Source of the DNA: Acidimicrobiales bacterium | GTDB taxonomy: Bacteria > Actinomycetota > Acidimicrobiia > Acidimicrobiales > RAAP-2 | Direction: 5' to 3' | DNA length: 47,895 nucleotides | NCBI GenBank assembly: GCA_015478655.1 | Contig: JADMIJ010000024.1 | Span: 1-47,895 of the forward strand | In this document: piece by piece, positions 33,514 to 44,642 of the stretch | Numbering within the stretch: position 1 is the first letter of the stretch | Layout: each line of letters opens with the position of its first letter | Program-made: the position numbers and the translations under genes | Notes under the pieces: model-generated | Databases searched by the model: none | Seen by the model: only the letters and a program-made list of their open reading frames with translations | What the model was told of the DNA's origin: nothing

Positions 33514-34271
33514 GGCTGGGTCTCCTGGTGTGAGCCCGACAGGCCCGCTCGACCCGTGGAAGACGGCACCGGTGCGGCCGCTCCGCCCGTGGTCGCGTCG
33601 GCGCGCCCCCCGGGCACGGCGGCCTCGTCCGCCGTCGGCTCCAGGTCGTCCGCGTCATCGGCGATGGGCTCCCCCTCTTGGGGGCTCGCCGCAGGTCCGG
33701 TCGTGGGGGGCCGGCGGGACAGCACCACCGCACCCACCACGGCGATCACCAGCAGGGCGGCGGTGGCCTCGAAGGGGAAGAGGTAGGTCGTGTACACGGA
33801 TCGTCCCAGCAGGGCCACGTTGGACTGCCCGGTGTCCGGTCCGGCCACGTGTGGGGCACCGGTGGTCCACCGTGACACCTGCCCCAGCAACAGGAGGCCG
33901 GTGGTAGCCAGCGCGATGAGCGCCACGGCCAGGGGCCGCTGGCCCCGGAGGGGCTCGGCGGCGATGTTCTCCTCACGGTCCACGCCGAGGAACATGATGA
34001 CGAACAAGAAGAGCACCACGATGGCGCCGGCGTACACGATCACCTGCACCGCAGCCAGGAAGTCCGCCCGCTGCAGGACGAAGAGCACGGCCACCCCGAA
34101 CAGCGTCATCACCAACATCAGGGCGGCATGCACGGGGTTGCGGGCCACCACGACCCCGATGGCACCGGCGAGCACAATGGCGGCGGCGACGGCGAACGTG
34201 CCGACGTCCACCCACGACGCATGGCCGGATGTCGAGGCTGCGGCGACCACCACTCCCATCGAGCCGAGCAT
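33510..34271 (-). CDS. nuoJ: NADH-quinone oxidoreductase subunit J
   Basis: A 253-residue membrane subunit with five helices in residues 20-185, including [52 protein letters not shown], the conserved pi-bulge helix region. A hydrophilic tail of about 65 residues, rich in Asp, Ala and Pro, follows (from about 188). The ATG overlaps the nuoI stop as TGATG, and its stop overlaps nuoK. Confidence 0.93.
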   Translation of the reverse strand: MLGSMGVVVAAASTSGHASWVDVGTFAVAAAIVLAGAIGVVVARNPVHAALMLVMTLFGVAVLFVLQRADFLAAVQVIVYAGAIVVLFLFVIMFLGVDREENIAAEPLRGQRPLAVALIALATTGLLLLGQVSRWTTGAPHVAGPDTGQSNVALLGRSVYTTYLFPFEATAALLVIAVVGAVVLSRRPPTTGPAASPQEGEPIADDADDLEPTADEAAVPGGRADATTGGAAAPVPSSTGRAGLSGSHQETQP

Positions 34272-35188
34272 CAGGGGCCGCTCGATTCGGCGGTCTGGCC
34301 GGGGGCGGTCAGCTCCGACCGATCCGGTCGGGGCGCTGCGGTTCCGGGTTCGTCCCGCTCCGAATTGCCGGCCTCGACCGCGGTGGCGTAGTCGTCGTCC
34401 GCCTGGGCCCGGTGCTTCTTGCCAGCGCCCGGGGCGAACCGCTCCGCCTTCTCCAGCATCCTCCCGATCGCCCCCCGCGGGCCCCGCTTGGCGGCCGGCA
34501 GGTCTCCGGGACGAAGATGGCGCTCGAGAGTGTGCCGCAACTGCTGGCTTCCGGTGGTGGCGTCGTCTCGGTGGGTGGACTGGCCTGCCTCGGGGGACCG
34601 AACCCCGAATCCCAGTTCACCCGACCACTGCACCTGCCCCTCGAACTCGGCGCTGCCCGAGGGCGAGGTGGCCCGCATCCATCCTGAGGTGTAGAGGTCG
34701 TCGCCCTCACGCCAGTCCTCCCACGGCAGGTGCCTGGGTTTCCCGTCGTCGTCGACCAACAGCTCCTCTTTGGTGTAGATGGCGTCGTTGCGGTTGGTGA
34801 AGGAGAACTCCATGAGCTTCGACTCGGTGATGGCCTCGGTCGGGCAGGCCTCCACGCACAGGTCGCAGTGAATGCACCGGAGGAAGTTGATCTCGTAGAC
34901 GTACCCGTAGCGCTCGCCGGGCGACACGGGGTGGTCAGGGGGGTTGTCGAGGCCCCGCACGTAGATGCAGTCGGCAGGGCACACGCCGGCGCACAACTCG
35001 CACCCGATGCACTTCTCCATGCCGTCCTCGTAGCGGTTGAGGACGTGGCGGCCGTGCTGACGCGGCTGCTTGGGCCGCTTCTCCTCGGGGTACTGGCGGG
35101 TGACCGGCGGCCGACCCAGGTGTTCGAGGGTCAGCTTGAACCCGCCCAGGAAGTTCTGCCGTTGGCGCGGCGGCTCGGGGACAGCCAT
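34271..35188 (-). CDS. nuoI: NADH-quinone oxidoreductase subunit I with long C-terminal extension
   Basis: A 305-residue protein whose first 180 residues are NuoI, carrying clusters N6a and N6b: C60, C63, C66, C70 (CIGCELCAGVC) and C105, C108, C111, C115 (CIHCDLCVEAC). HHVLNRYEDGMEK-like and FSFTNRNDAIYTKEELL blocks are typical. A further 125 hydrophilic residues (about 180-305) have no recognised fold. Typical NuoI is 160-200 residues. The ATG 35186-35188 overlaps the nuoH stop. Confidence 0.93.
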   Translation of the reverse strand: MAVPEPPRQRQNFLGGFKLTLEHLGRPPVTRQYPEEKRPKQPRQHGRHVLNRYEDGMEKCIGCELCAGVCPADCIYVRGLDNPPDHPVSPGERYGYVYEINFLRCIHCDLCVEACPTEAITESKLMEFSFTNRNDAIYTKEELLVDDDGKPRHLPWEDWREGDDLYTSGWMRATSPSGSAEFEGQVQWSGELGFGVRSPEAGQSTHRDDATTGSQQLRHTLERHLRPGDLPAAKRGPRGAIGRMLEKAERFAPGAGKKHRAQADDDYATAVEAGNSERDEPGTAAPRPDRSELTAPGQTAESSGP

Positions 35189-36537
35189 CAGCTGCCACCT
35201 CCTTCGGTTGACGGGGAGACCGGTCGCTCGGACCCGGCGGCCGTGGCATCGGATGGCGACATGGCGGACGGTGGAGTGGCGGACGGTGAACTGGCAGCCA
35301 GCGAGGTGGCGGTCCCCGACGGCCGGGTCCACAACCGGACACCCACCGCAGGCACGATGGCCCTGGTCTCCTCACGTTCGGCGCCGATGGACAGCGAGCG
35401 GGTGATCACCACGGCGGCGGCGATCACCGCCGCCGCCATCCCGAGGCCCCACCATCCGTCGACCACGAAGCCGGCCACGATGAGCAGCCACCCGAGCGAC
35501 AGGGGGATGAGCTTCTTCCACCCCAGGTCCATGAGCTGGTCGTAGCGCAGCCGGGGCAGGGCGGCCCGCAACCAGACGAACACGAAGAGGAAGGCGATGG
35601 TCTTGCCGAGGAACCACAGGATGGGCCACAGCCACTCGAGGTGGGCCACGTGGGGAACCGGACCGTCGGGACCGCCGAAGAAGAGGGTGACGGTGATGGC
35701 CGACATGGTGATGGTGTTCATGAATTCGGCCAGGAAGAACAGGGCGAACCGGATCGAGGAGTACTCGGTGACGAAGCCCCCGACCAGCTCGGAGTCCGCC
35801 TCCACCAGGTCGAACGGGGGCCGGTTGGTCTCCGCCACCACGGCGATGAAGAAGATGACGAAGGGGACCACGGCCAACCGGATGGCGTTCCACTGCCACA
35901 GGTGGCCGGCCTGGGCATTCACGATGCTTCGGGTGCTCAGCGAGCCGGAGATGAGCACCACCGTCACCACCGTCATGCCCAGGGCGGCCTCGTACGAGAT
36001 CATCTGGGCCGAGGCCCGCACCGAGCCCAGCAGCGGGTACTTCGAGCCGGACGACCAACCGGCCAGCATGATCCCGTAGACACCGATCGAGGACATGGCC
36101 AACAGGAAAAGGATGCCCATGGGCGGATCGGCCAACTGGAGCTCGAAGGTGTGGCCGGCGACGGTCACCTCGCCGCCGATGGGCACGATGGCGAAGGCGA
36201 GGAAGGCCGGGATGATGGTGAGGTACGGCGCCAGCTTGAAGACGAACCGGTCCGCCTGGTCGGGAAGCAGGTCTTCCTTGAAGAACAGCTTGATGCCGTC
36301 GGCCAGGGTCTGGGCGATGCCGAACGGCCCGGCCCGGTTGGGGCCGATGCGGCTCTGCATGTCCGAGATGACCTTGCGCTCGAACCAGATCATCAACATC
36401 ACCGACACCATCAGGGCGGCGAACACCACCAGCACCTTGATGAGCACGATGAGCAGCACCACCCAGCCGGCGCCGTTGCTGTAGAGGGGGTCACCGGTGG
36501 CCAACAGGGGGTAGAGGGCCGACACCAGCGCGCTCAC
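35188..36537 (-). CDS. nuoH: NADH-quinone oxidoreductase subunit H
   Basis: A 449-residue membrane subunit forming the quinone-channel floor. Seen: [24 protein letters not shown] with the conserved ERK and [53 protein letters not shown] with the acidic loop, and [23 protein letters not shown]. About 50 residues of Ser/Ala/Thr/Pro-rich tail extend beyond the last helix. The start is GTG overlapping the nuoG stop. Confidence 0.95.
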   Translation of the reverse strand: MSALVSALYPLLATGDPLYSNGAGWVVLLIVLIKVLVVFAALMVSVMLMIWFERKVISDMQSRIGPNRAGPFGIAQTLADGIKLFFKEDLLPDQADRFVFKLAPYLTIIPAFLAFAIVPIGGEVTVAGHTFELQLADPPMGILFLLAMSSIGVYGIMLAGWSSGSKYPLLGSVRASAQMISYEAALGMTVVTVVLISGSLSTRSIVNAQAGHLWQWNAIRLAVVPFVIFFIAVVAETNRPPFDLVEADSELVGGFVTEYSSIRFALFFLAEFMNTITMSAITVTLFFGGPDGPVPHVAHLEWLWPILWFLGKTIAFLFVFVWLRAALPRLRYDQLMDLGWKKLIPLSLGWLLIVAGFVVDGWWGLGMAAAVIAAAVVITRSLSIGAEREETRAIVPAVGVRLWTRPSGTATSLAASSPSATPPSAMSPSDATAAGSERPVSPSTEGGGS

Positions 36538-39291
36538 GGGGACTCCATCCGCAGTTCGACCACCGGGGCGCCAACCTCGATGAGATCGGCGATCGTGCCC
36601 TGGTCCAGCGGGACGTTGAAGTCGGCGGCCACCGCCCGGCGCGGCAACGAGGCGTCGGCCACGGCCGTCAGCACTGCCGAGGCGCTGGCCGTGCGGATCC
36701 GGACCGAGCCGCCTGCGGGTATCCCGAGTTCGTCGAGGTCGAGGGGATGCACGCGTAGCGGGGCCGTGCCGACGAGACCGGCCAGCGCCGGCACCGCGCT
36801 CACCGCCTCACCGAGGTCGTAGAGCGAGCGGGCGGCCACCAGGCGCATGGAGTAGCGGTCGCTCGGGGGGACGGACGGCACGGCCAGATCGACGGGGCCG
36901 GCGAGCACGGCCGGCCGCACCGGGTCGCCGTCGTGGGCGTTGGACCCCGCCCCCGACAGGGCGGCGTGCCCCGCGGTCGGGGTCCCGGCCAGTCCGGCTC
37001 GCGGCGGTGCCCCCTGGCGCTCCACCGACTCCACGCCCGGGAAGGCGATCGGGTCCAGCGGGGCTGCCGGCGCGCGGCGGCTGATCGACACCCCACTGGT
37101 CGGCACCGGGGCCACCACTCCGTCGGCGGCCCCGGGCGAGTCCAGCACGGCCCGGGAGATGCCCCGGTAGGCCGGTGCCAGGCGCTCCACCTCGTCCCAG
37201 ACGGCGGCCACCGATTCGAGCCCCAGGTCGCCGTCGAGATGCATGGCCAGCTCGGAGGCGATCATCCAGTCCGGCCACGACTGCCCGGGGCTCACCAACT
37301 TCTGGCCCAGCCGGCTGATGCGCCCCTCGATGTTGGTGGTGGTCCCGGGCCGCTCGTGAGCCTCGGCAGCGGGGAGCACCACGTCGGCGCGCTCGGTGAC
37401 GGGCCCCGGCGATGACGCCACCGACACCACGAAGTCGGCGCCCTCGAGAGCGCGCTCAGCCAGGCGGCGATCCGGAAAATCGGTGAGAGGGTCGGCCCCG
37501 AGCACCACCAGCGCCCGTAGGCGGGGGCCGTCCGCCGGCTCGTCCGCCGCCGCCGCCGCCGCCAGCATGGCCGCCGTGTCGCGCCCCCGCTCCGCCGGCA
37601 CCGATCCCCAGGCGTGAGCGAACCACTCCCGCCCGGCGTCGAGGGTCACCCGCCCGGGCAGCAGGCCCGGGGCCATGCCCATGTCGAGGGCCCCGTGGAC
37701 ATTGCCCCTCCGCAACGCGGGCAGGAAGCGGGCGGCGGGCAAGGCGCGAGCCAGCACCTGGGCGGCCTCGGCCACCAGCACGCCGTCCTCGGCCAGCGAG
37801 GGACGGCCGACGATCACGACCACGTCTCCGGCGCCGGCCAGGCGGCGAGCCGTGACCAGAGCATCCGGGTCGGCCGGGGCCGGGGCGACGGCGGCGTCAT
37901 CGACCACAGCCCGGGCCAGGTCGACGGCCCCGCCAGGGCCGTAGCGAAGGGAGGCCTCGGCGTAGGGCGTGAGCGCGGTGGCTCGGGGTGAGAGCTCGAC
38001 CAGCGACAGGCCCCGGTCGACAATGGCCGAACGCAGCCGGAGGAAGAGGATCGGAAGCTCCTCGCGCAGGTCGCCGGCGAGGACGATCACCGTGTCGGCG
38101 GCAGCCGTCTGGTCGATGGTGGCCCGCGGCAGGCCGAGGGCCACCTCGGCGGGAAGCCCGTCCCCCATCTGGGCGTCGACCGAATCGGTGCCCAGGACCC
38201 CCTTGGCCAGCTTGGCCCAGGCGTAGGCGCCTTCGTTGGTCAGGCGCGCCCCTCCGATCACGCCGACGGCCTCGGCGCCGTCCTTGGACGTGGCGGCCTT
38301 CAGGCCGCTGGCCGCGGCACGGAGGGCCTCGTACCACGAGACCGGCACCAGGGCGCCGTCCTTGCGGACGAGGGGCTCGGTCAGTCGGTCCTCCGCGTTG
38401 ACCGCCTCGAAGGCGAAACGGCCCTTGTCGCACAGCCATCCGTGGTTGACCGGGTCGGCATCGATGCCGAGTAGGCGGGTGGCCCGGTTGGACGAGGACT
38501 GCACCGCCACCCGGCACCCCACCGCACAGGTCGTGCAGGTCGACTCGACCTGGTCCAAGTCCCACGGGCGGGCGGCGAACCGGTAGGGCACGGCGGTGAG
38601 CGCTCCGACCGGGCAGATCTGCACGGTGTTGCCCGAGAAGTACGAGGTGAAGGGGAGCTCGGGGAACGTGTTCACCTCGAGAGCCTCCGCCCGCCCGATG
38701 AAGTCGATCTGGGCCTCGCCCGCCACCTCGTCGGCGAAGCGCGTGCACCGGCTGCACTGGATGCAGCGCTCCCGGTCGAGCAGCACCAGCTCGGAGATGG
38801 CGATTGGCTTCTCGAAGTGACGCTTCTCCTCGACGAAACGCGACTCGCCCGGGCCGTAGGCCAGGGTCTGATCCTGGAGGGGGCACTCCCCGCCCTTGTC
38901 GCACACCGGGCAGTCGAGCGGGTGGTTGATCAGCAGGAATTCGAGGACGCCGTCCTGAGCCTTCTTGACCTTGTCGGAGTCGGTGACCACGGACGCTCCC
39001 GCCTGCGCCTCGATGAAGCAGCTGGGCTGCAGGGAGGCGCCCCGGGGTGAGCTGACCTCGACCAGGCACATCCGGCAGACACCCACCGACTTCATCCGGG
39101 GGTGATAGCAGAACCGGGGGATGAAGGTGCCCGCCCGCTCGGCCGCGGCGATGAGCATCTCCCCCTTGCGGGCGGTGACCTCGCGCCCGTCGAGGGTGAA
39201 GGTCACCGTCTCGACCGGCGCGCCCTCGACGCCGGTGGCCGCCGACGGGCCGGTGTCGGGGGAAGAGCTGCCGGGGGAAGCCGTCGTCCGC

Positions 39292-39299
<8 letters not shown>
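36534..39299 (-). CDS. nuoG: NADH-quinone oxidoreductase subunit G
   Basis: A 921-residue peripheral-arm subunit. Clusters visible: N1b (C64, C75, C78, C94), N5 (H126, C130, C133, C139), N4 (C179, C182, C185, C229), and the optional N7 set C255, C258, C262, C290 that many bacteria have lost. A molybdopterin-oxidoreductase-like domain without cofactor duties follows. The start ATG at 39297-39299 overlaps nuoF by 8 bp. The frame is open upstream through nuoF and is ignored. Confidence 0.95.
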
Positions 39300-40595
<1,296 letters not shown>

Positions 40596-40596
<1 letters not shown>

Positions 40597-41318
40597 TAGG
40601 AGCTTCCCCTGGCGCCGTCAGGGGCAGTCTTGGCGGCCTCCGCCGCTTCAGTCCGTCGGGCCTGGGCCTCGGCCATGGCCGCCCGCTCCGCCGCCACAAG
40701 GGAGGGATCCGCCTGCAGCCCGGTGCTGCGACGCACCCGGACCAAGGTGCCGTGGTGGGGGATGTCCTCCGAGCGGGCCCCCGTGCGCAGCTCGGAGATC
40801 AGCTGATCGAACGAGGCCGGGGTCTGGGCGCCGACGAAGCGGTGGTTCACCTGCACGCACGGCGCCTGGTCGCAGTCCGCCAGGCACTCGGCCTCTTCGA
40901 GCGTGACGCTCCCGTCCCCCGTGGTGCCGCCGGCGTTCACCCCCAGGGATGCCTCGGCGTGCTCCAGCAGCTCTGCCGCCCCGTTGAGCAGGCAGGCGAT
41001 ATTGGTGCACACCGCCACCACATGGCGGCCCACCGGCTCGGTGTGCAACATGTCGTAGAACGAGGCGGTGCCGAGCACTTCGGCCGGGGTGACGCCGACC
41101 AGCCCGGCGATGTCCCTCATGGCCTCGGGCGTGAGCCATCCGTCCTGTTGCTGGGCCAGGTGGCAGAGGGGGATGAACGCGGACCGGGGTTCCGGGTACA
41201 GGGAGATGACCTGGCGGGCCTGATCCAACGTGTCCGTCGACAGATGGCGGATCGCCAACGCGTCGGAGCCGCGGTCACGCCGGGGGCTCCCGATGGGGGT
41301 GCCGGCCTCCGCACTCAT
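40596..41318 (-). CDS. nuoE: NADH-quinone oxidoreductase subunit E
   Basis: A 240-residue thioredoxin-fold subunit with the [2Fe-2S] cluster N1a on C104, C109 (CTNIAC) and C145, C149 (CLADC). LYPEPRSAFIPLCHLAQQQDGWLTPEAM at the N-terminus and GTASFYDMLHTEPVG in the middle are typical. The tail of about 60 residues is Ala/Arg/Glu-rich and beyond the family's usual end. The ATG 41316-41318 overlaps the nuoD stop by 4 bp. Confidence 0.94.
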
Positions 41319-42760
41319 CGATCCACCTCCCCCATCACCGGGTCGATCGTCGAGCAGACCGCCACGGCGTCGGCCACCAGCCCGCCGCGCATCATGAGGG
41401 GGAGGCCCTGCAGATTGACGAAGCTCGGCCCCCGGATGTGCATCCGGTAGGGCTTGGGCGATCCGTCCGACACCAGATAGCAACCGAGCTCGCCCCTGGG
41501 GGACTCGACGGCCACGTAGACCTCGCCCTCGGGGACCTTGAAGCCCTCGGTGAACACCTTGAAGTGGTGAATGAGCGCTTCCATCGATTCGTCGATCCGG
41601 GCCCGCGGCGGCGGCGTCACCTTCTTGTCCTGCACCCGGTAGTCGCCGGCCGGCATCTTCTCCACGATCTGCCGGATGATCCTCACCGACTCGCGGATCT
41701 CGTTCAGTCGGATCGAGTAGCGGTCGAAGTTGTCGCCATAGGTCCCGACGATCACGTCGAACTCCACCTCGTCGTAGCGGAGGTAGGGCATGGACCGGCG
41801 GAGATCCCACGGCACTCCCGTCGACCGCAGGACCGGACCGGTGAGACTGAGTGCCAGCGCCTCCTCGGCCGAGAGGGCGCCCACCGCCTCCTGCCGTTGG
41901 CGGAACACCGGCTGCCCGGTGAGCAGCTCGTCGTACTCGTCGGTCCGCGACATCACCGTGTCGCAGATGACGGTGACGTCGTCCTCCCATCCATCGGGCA
42001 GGTCGGCGGCGGTTCCTCCCGGCCGGATGAAGTTGTGGTTCATCCGGAGCCCCGTGGCCTTCTCGAAGAAGGCCAGGACCATCTCGCGCTCGCGGAACCC
42101 GTAGATCATCATCGACGTCGATCCGAGGTCCATCCCGTTGGTGGCCATCCACATGAGGTGGGAGGACACCCGGTTCAGCTCGACCAGCAACATGCGGATC
42201 CAGTCCGAACGCGGAGGCATCTCCACCCCCAGGAGCGCTTCGACGGCCAGCGACAGCACCAACTCGTTGTGGAGCGGGGCCAGGTAGTCCATGCGTGTGA
42301 CGTTGGTCGATCCCTGGACGTAGGTGAGCTCCTCCGCCGTCTTCTCCATGCCCGTGTGCAAGTAGCCGATGACCGGTTTGGTCCTGAGCACCGTCTCACC
42401 GTCGAGCTCGAGCATCAGGCGGAGCACGCCGTGGGTGGAGGGGTGCTGGGGCCCCATGTTGATGATCATGGTCTCGTCGTCGGACCGCTCGATGTCGATG
42501 TCCGACGGGTCGACGGCCACGCCCTCGGGGAGCCGGAGGACGGCTCCGACCTCGCGGCGCAGCTCCCCCGCATCGGTCTCCGAGCGGCCCGACAGCTCCT
42601 GGACGCCCTCCGAGGTCTCGGCCCTGAGTCCCTTGGCCTCGCCCCCGGCGCCGCGGCTCAGGAATTCGTCGCCCGAGACAGGCGGATCCAGCACGGTGTC
42701 GGGATGGGGCTCGGACGCAGCGGCATCGCCGGCCCGGGGAGTTGCCGTCACATCGCTCAT
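41315..42760 (-). CDS. nuoD: NADH-quinone oxidoreductase subunit D
   Basis: A 481-residue quinone-binding subunit. Seen: GPQHPSTHGVLRL, the catalytic His loop; GYLHTGMEKTAEELTYVQ; DYLAPLHNELVLSLAVE; MNHNFIRPGG; and the closing DPVMGEVDR. The first 95 residues, before MIINMGPQHP, are a hydrophilic extension rather longer than usual. The ATG 42758-42760 overlaps the nuoC stop by 4 bp. Confidence 0.95.
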   Translation of the reverse strand: MSDVTATPRAGDAAASEPHPDTVLDPPVSGDEFLSRGAGGEAKGLRAETSEGVQELSGRSETDAGELRREVGAVLRLPEGVAVDPSDIDIERSDDETMIINMGPQHPSTHGVLRLMLELDGETVLRTKPVIGYLHTGMEKTAEELTYVQGSTNVTRMDYLAPLHNELVLSLAVEALLGVEMPPRSDWIRMLLVELNRVSSHLMWMATNGMDLGSTSMMIYGFREREMVLAFFEKATGLRMNHNFIRPGGTAADLPDGWEDDVTVICDTVMSRTDEYDELLTGQPVFRQRQEAVGALSAEEALALSLTGPVLRSTGVPWDLRRSMPYLRYDEVEFDVIVGTYGDNFDRYSIRLNEIRESVRIIRQIVEKMPAGDYRVQDKKVTPPPRARIDESMEALIHHFKVFTEGFKVPEGEVYVAVESPRGELGCYLVSDGSPKPYRMHIRGPSFVNLQGLPLMMRGGLVADAVAVCSTIDPVMGEVDR

Positions 42761-43284
42761 CGCGGCCCGGGTGCTTCCTTGAACTGGACCGGCACGCGAC
42801 CAACCCCGTAGTCCTTGCGGAGGGGATGGCCCTCCCAGTCCTCGGGCATGAGGATCCGGGTCATGTCCGGGTGGCCGTCGAAGACCACGCCGAATAGGTC
42901 GTACGCCTCCCGCTCCATGGCCTCGACACCCGGATACTGGTCGAAGAGCGACGGGGCCACACAATCGGCTTCGGGGACCTGTACCCGTATCCGCACCCGA
43001 CGGGCCTGACTGAGCGAGAGCAGGTTCACCACCACTTCGAACCGCTCGGGATCGACCCCCTCGGGGAGGCGGCGGTCCGGATGGGCGAGGTAATCAACGG
43101 CACACAGGTCGGCGCACATCTCGAACCCGCTCTGGCGGTACTCCCTCACGACGGCCACGTACTGCTGGCGGGTGGGGAAGACGACCTCCTGTGGAGGTCG
43201 GCCGGGTACCCGCGAGGAGCCTCCGCCCGCCTCGCTCACGTCCCGGGGCGCGTCGGCCACCTCGGCTCCGCCGGCCACGGTCAC
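42757..43284 (-). CDS. nuoC: NADH-quinone oxidoreductase subunit C
   Basis: A 175-residue subunit with the 30-kDa signature [38 protein letters not shown] at residues 124-161 (quoted in parts: [17 protein letters not shown], then [18 protein letters not shown]). The N-terminal domain has the [14 protein letters not shown] segment. The start is GTG overlapping the nuoB stop (GTGA). Confidence 0.95.
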   Translation of the reverse strand: MTVAGGAEVADAPRDVSEAGGGSSRVPGRPPQEVVFPTRQQYVAVVREYRQSGFEMCADLCAVDYLAHPDRRLPEGVDPERFEVVVNLLSLSQARRVRIRVQVPEADCVAPSLFDQYPGVEAMEREAYDLFGVVFDGHPDMTRILMPEDWEGHPLRKDYGVGRVPVQFKEAPGPR

Positions 43285-43934
43285 AACGGCTCACCCACGC
43301 TGCGGGCGATCACCGGGTTGCGCTTGGGGGTGCCCAGGTGCACGGCATCTGGTCGGTCCGGGGTCCACCCCGACGTCGTCTCGTCACCACCGGTGCGGCC
43401 GTCGTCGGTATCGCCGCCCTGATCGTCGGCCAGGCTGACGGCGCCCGCGTCCAGGGCGGGCCCACGGTGGGTGATGTCGTTGGTCCGCACCTTCTCGTGG
43501 AGGGTGAGGATGGCGTGCATGAGGGTCTCGGGGGTCGGGGGGCACCCTGGGGCGTACACATCGACCGGCACGATCTGATCCACGCCCTGGACGATGGCGT
43601 AGTTGTTGAACATGCCGCCGGTGCTGGCGCAGACGCCCATCGACAGCACCCACTTGGGCTCCATCATCTGGTCGTAGACCTGGCGGAGCACGGGCGCCAT
43701 CTTCTGCGACACCCGACCGGCGACGATCATGAGGTCGGCCTGCCTCGGCGAGGCACGGAAGACCTCCATCCCGAAACGGGCCAGGTCGAAGTCGGCGGCG
43801 CCCACCGACATCATCTCGATGGCGCAGCATGCCAACCCGAAGGTGGCCGGCCACATCGAGTAGGTCCGCGCCCACTTGACCAGATCCTCCAGCCGTCCGG
43901 TGAGGAAATTGTGCTGAAGATCCTCCAGACCCAT
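43281..43934 (-). CDS. nuoB: NADH-quinone oxidoreductase subunit B
   Basis: A 217-residue subunit carrying the terminal cluster N2 on C36, C37 (ACCAIEMM), C102 (GVCASTGG) and C131 ([10 protein letters not shown]). A hydrophilic tail of about 60 residues (157-217) extends beyond the usual C-terminus. The start ATG is 18 bp after the nuoA stop, one of the few real gaps in the operon. Confidence 0.96.
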   Translation of the reverse strand: MGLEDLQHNFLTGRLEDLVKWARTYSMWPATFGLACCAIEMMSVGAADFDLARFGMEVFRASPRQADLMIVAGRVSQKMAPVLRQVYDQMMEPKWVLSMGVCASTGGMFNNYAIVQGVDQIVPVDVYAPGCPPTPETLMHAILTLHEKVRTNDITHRGPALDAGAVSLADDQGGDTDDGRTGGDETTSGWTPDRPDAVHLGTPKRNPVIARSVGEPL

Positions 43935-43952
43935 GGTCGGCCGCCTTCCGTT

Positions 43953-44519
43953 CTAAGCGGCTCGGCCGGGTCCGGTCGGCGCTGGGGCCGGCTCTCCGGT
44001 CGTCGGGGCGTCGGGATCGGTGATGACGGGCGCAGCGGGATCGGTCGGCGACGAGGCGCCCGTGTGACGGGTCGATCCGCCGGGACCCCCCGGTCCGGCG
44101 CTGATGCGGGCGATGGTCGACTCGGAGGTGCGCGACGGCATGGCGCCCACCAGCCGTTTGGCCGGGCCCCAGCTGAGCGCACCGTTACTGATCAGGAACA
44201 TGAACGAGATGAAGACCACCAAGGCGAAGACCAGCACCTCCACCAGGCCGAACGAGCGGAGCTGGCGGAAGATCACCGCCCATGGGTACAGGAAGACGAT
44301 CTCGATGTCGAAGATGATGAAGATCATGGCGATCAGGTAGAAGCGCACCGGGAACCGGGTCGGCGGCTCGATGCCGGGGACGATGCCGCACTCGTACGGA
44401 GCGGTCTTTGCCGCCGTGGGCCGCTTCTTCGGGGCCAGGAGCCCCGAGGCCACGAACGAGAGGGCTGCGAACAGGAAGCCGAGGATCAGGAGGACCAGAA
44501 TTGGCAGGTAATCGTCCAC
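43953..44519 (-). CDS. nuoA: NADH-quinone oxidoreductase subunit A
   Basis: A 188-residue first subunit of the operon. Helices at 6-28, 58-80 and 90-112; YECG (42-45) in the quinone-site loop and FDIEIVFLYPW (70-80) with the conserved acidic pair. The remaining 60 residues (130-188) are a Pro/Thr/Gly/Ala tail not found in typical NuoA (120-140 residues). The start is GTG 44517-44519 with no ribosome site and TAAAAA 9 bp upstream. Confidence 0.95.
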   Translation of the reverse strand: MDDYLPILVLLILGFLFAALSFVASGLLAPKKRPTAAKTAPYECGIVPGIEPPTRFPVRFYLIAMIFIIFDIEIVFLYPWAVIFRQLRSFGLVEVLVFALVVFISFMFLISNGALSWGPAKRLVGAMPSRTSESTIARISAGPGGPGGSTRHTGASSPTDPAAPVITDPDAPTTGEPAPAPTGPGRAA

Positions 44520-44528
44520 AGGAACTTG

Positions 44529-44534
44529 TTTTTA
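44529..44534 (-). promoter_or_regulatory. Candidate -10 element (TAAAAA) of the nuo operon
   Basis: TAAAAACAAGTTCCT on the minus strand leads straight into the nuoA GTG, leaving 9 bp after TAAAAA. Together with ctaE (7417-7422) this suggests a shared respiratory-operon promoter type. Confidence 0.4.
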
Positions 44535-44629
44535 CCACGCAGTCCTGCGAGTAAGCACATCGGAGGAGGCCCGGATACCCGGTCATGGGGAGGCTCCGCC
44601 CGCTATGCCCGGCGCCCTCGAACCGCACC

Positions 44630-44635
44630 TAGCAT
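44630..44635 (+). promoter_or_regulatory. Candidate -10 element (TAGCAT), leaderless start
   Basis: TAGCAT is followed by 7 bp and the GTG at 44643. No ribosome site is present in the space, so a leaderless mRNA is likely. Confidence 0.5.
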
Positions 44636-44642
44636 TGGGCCC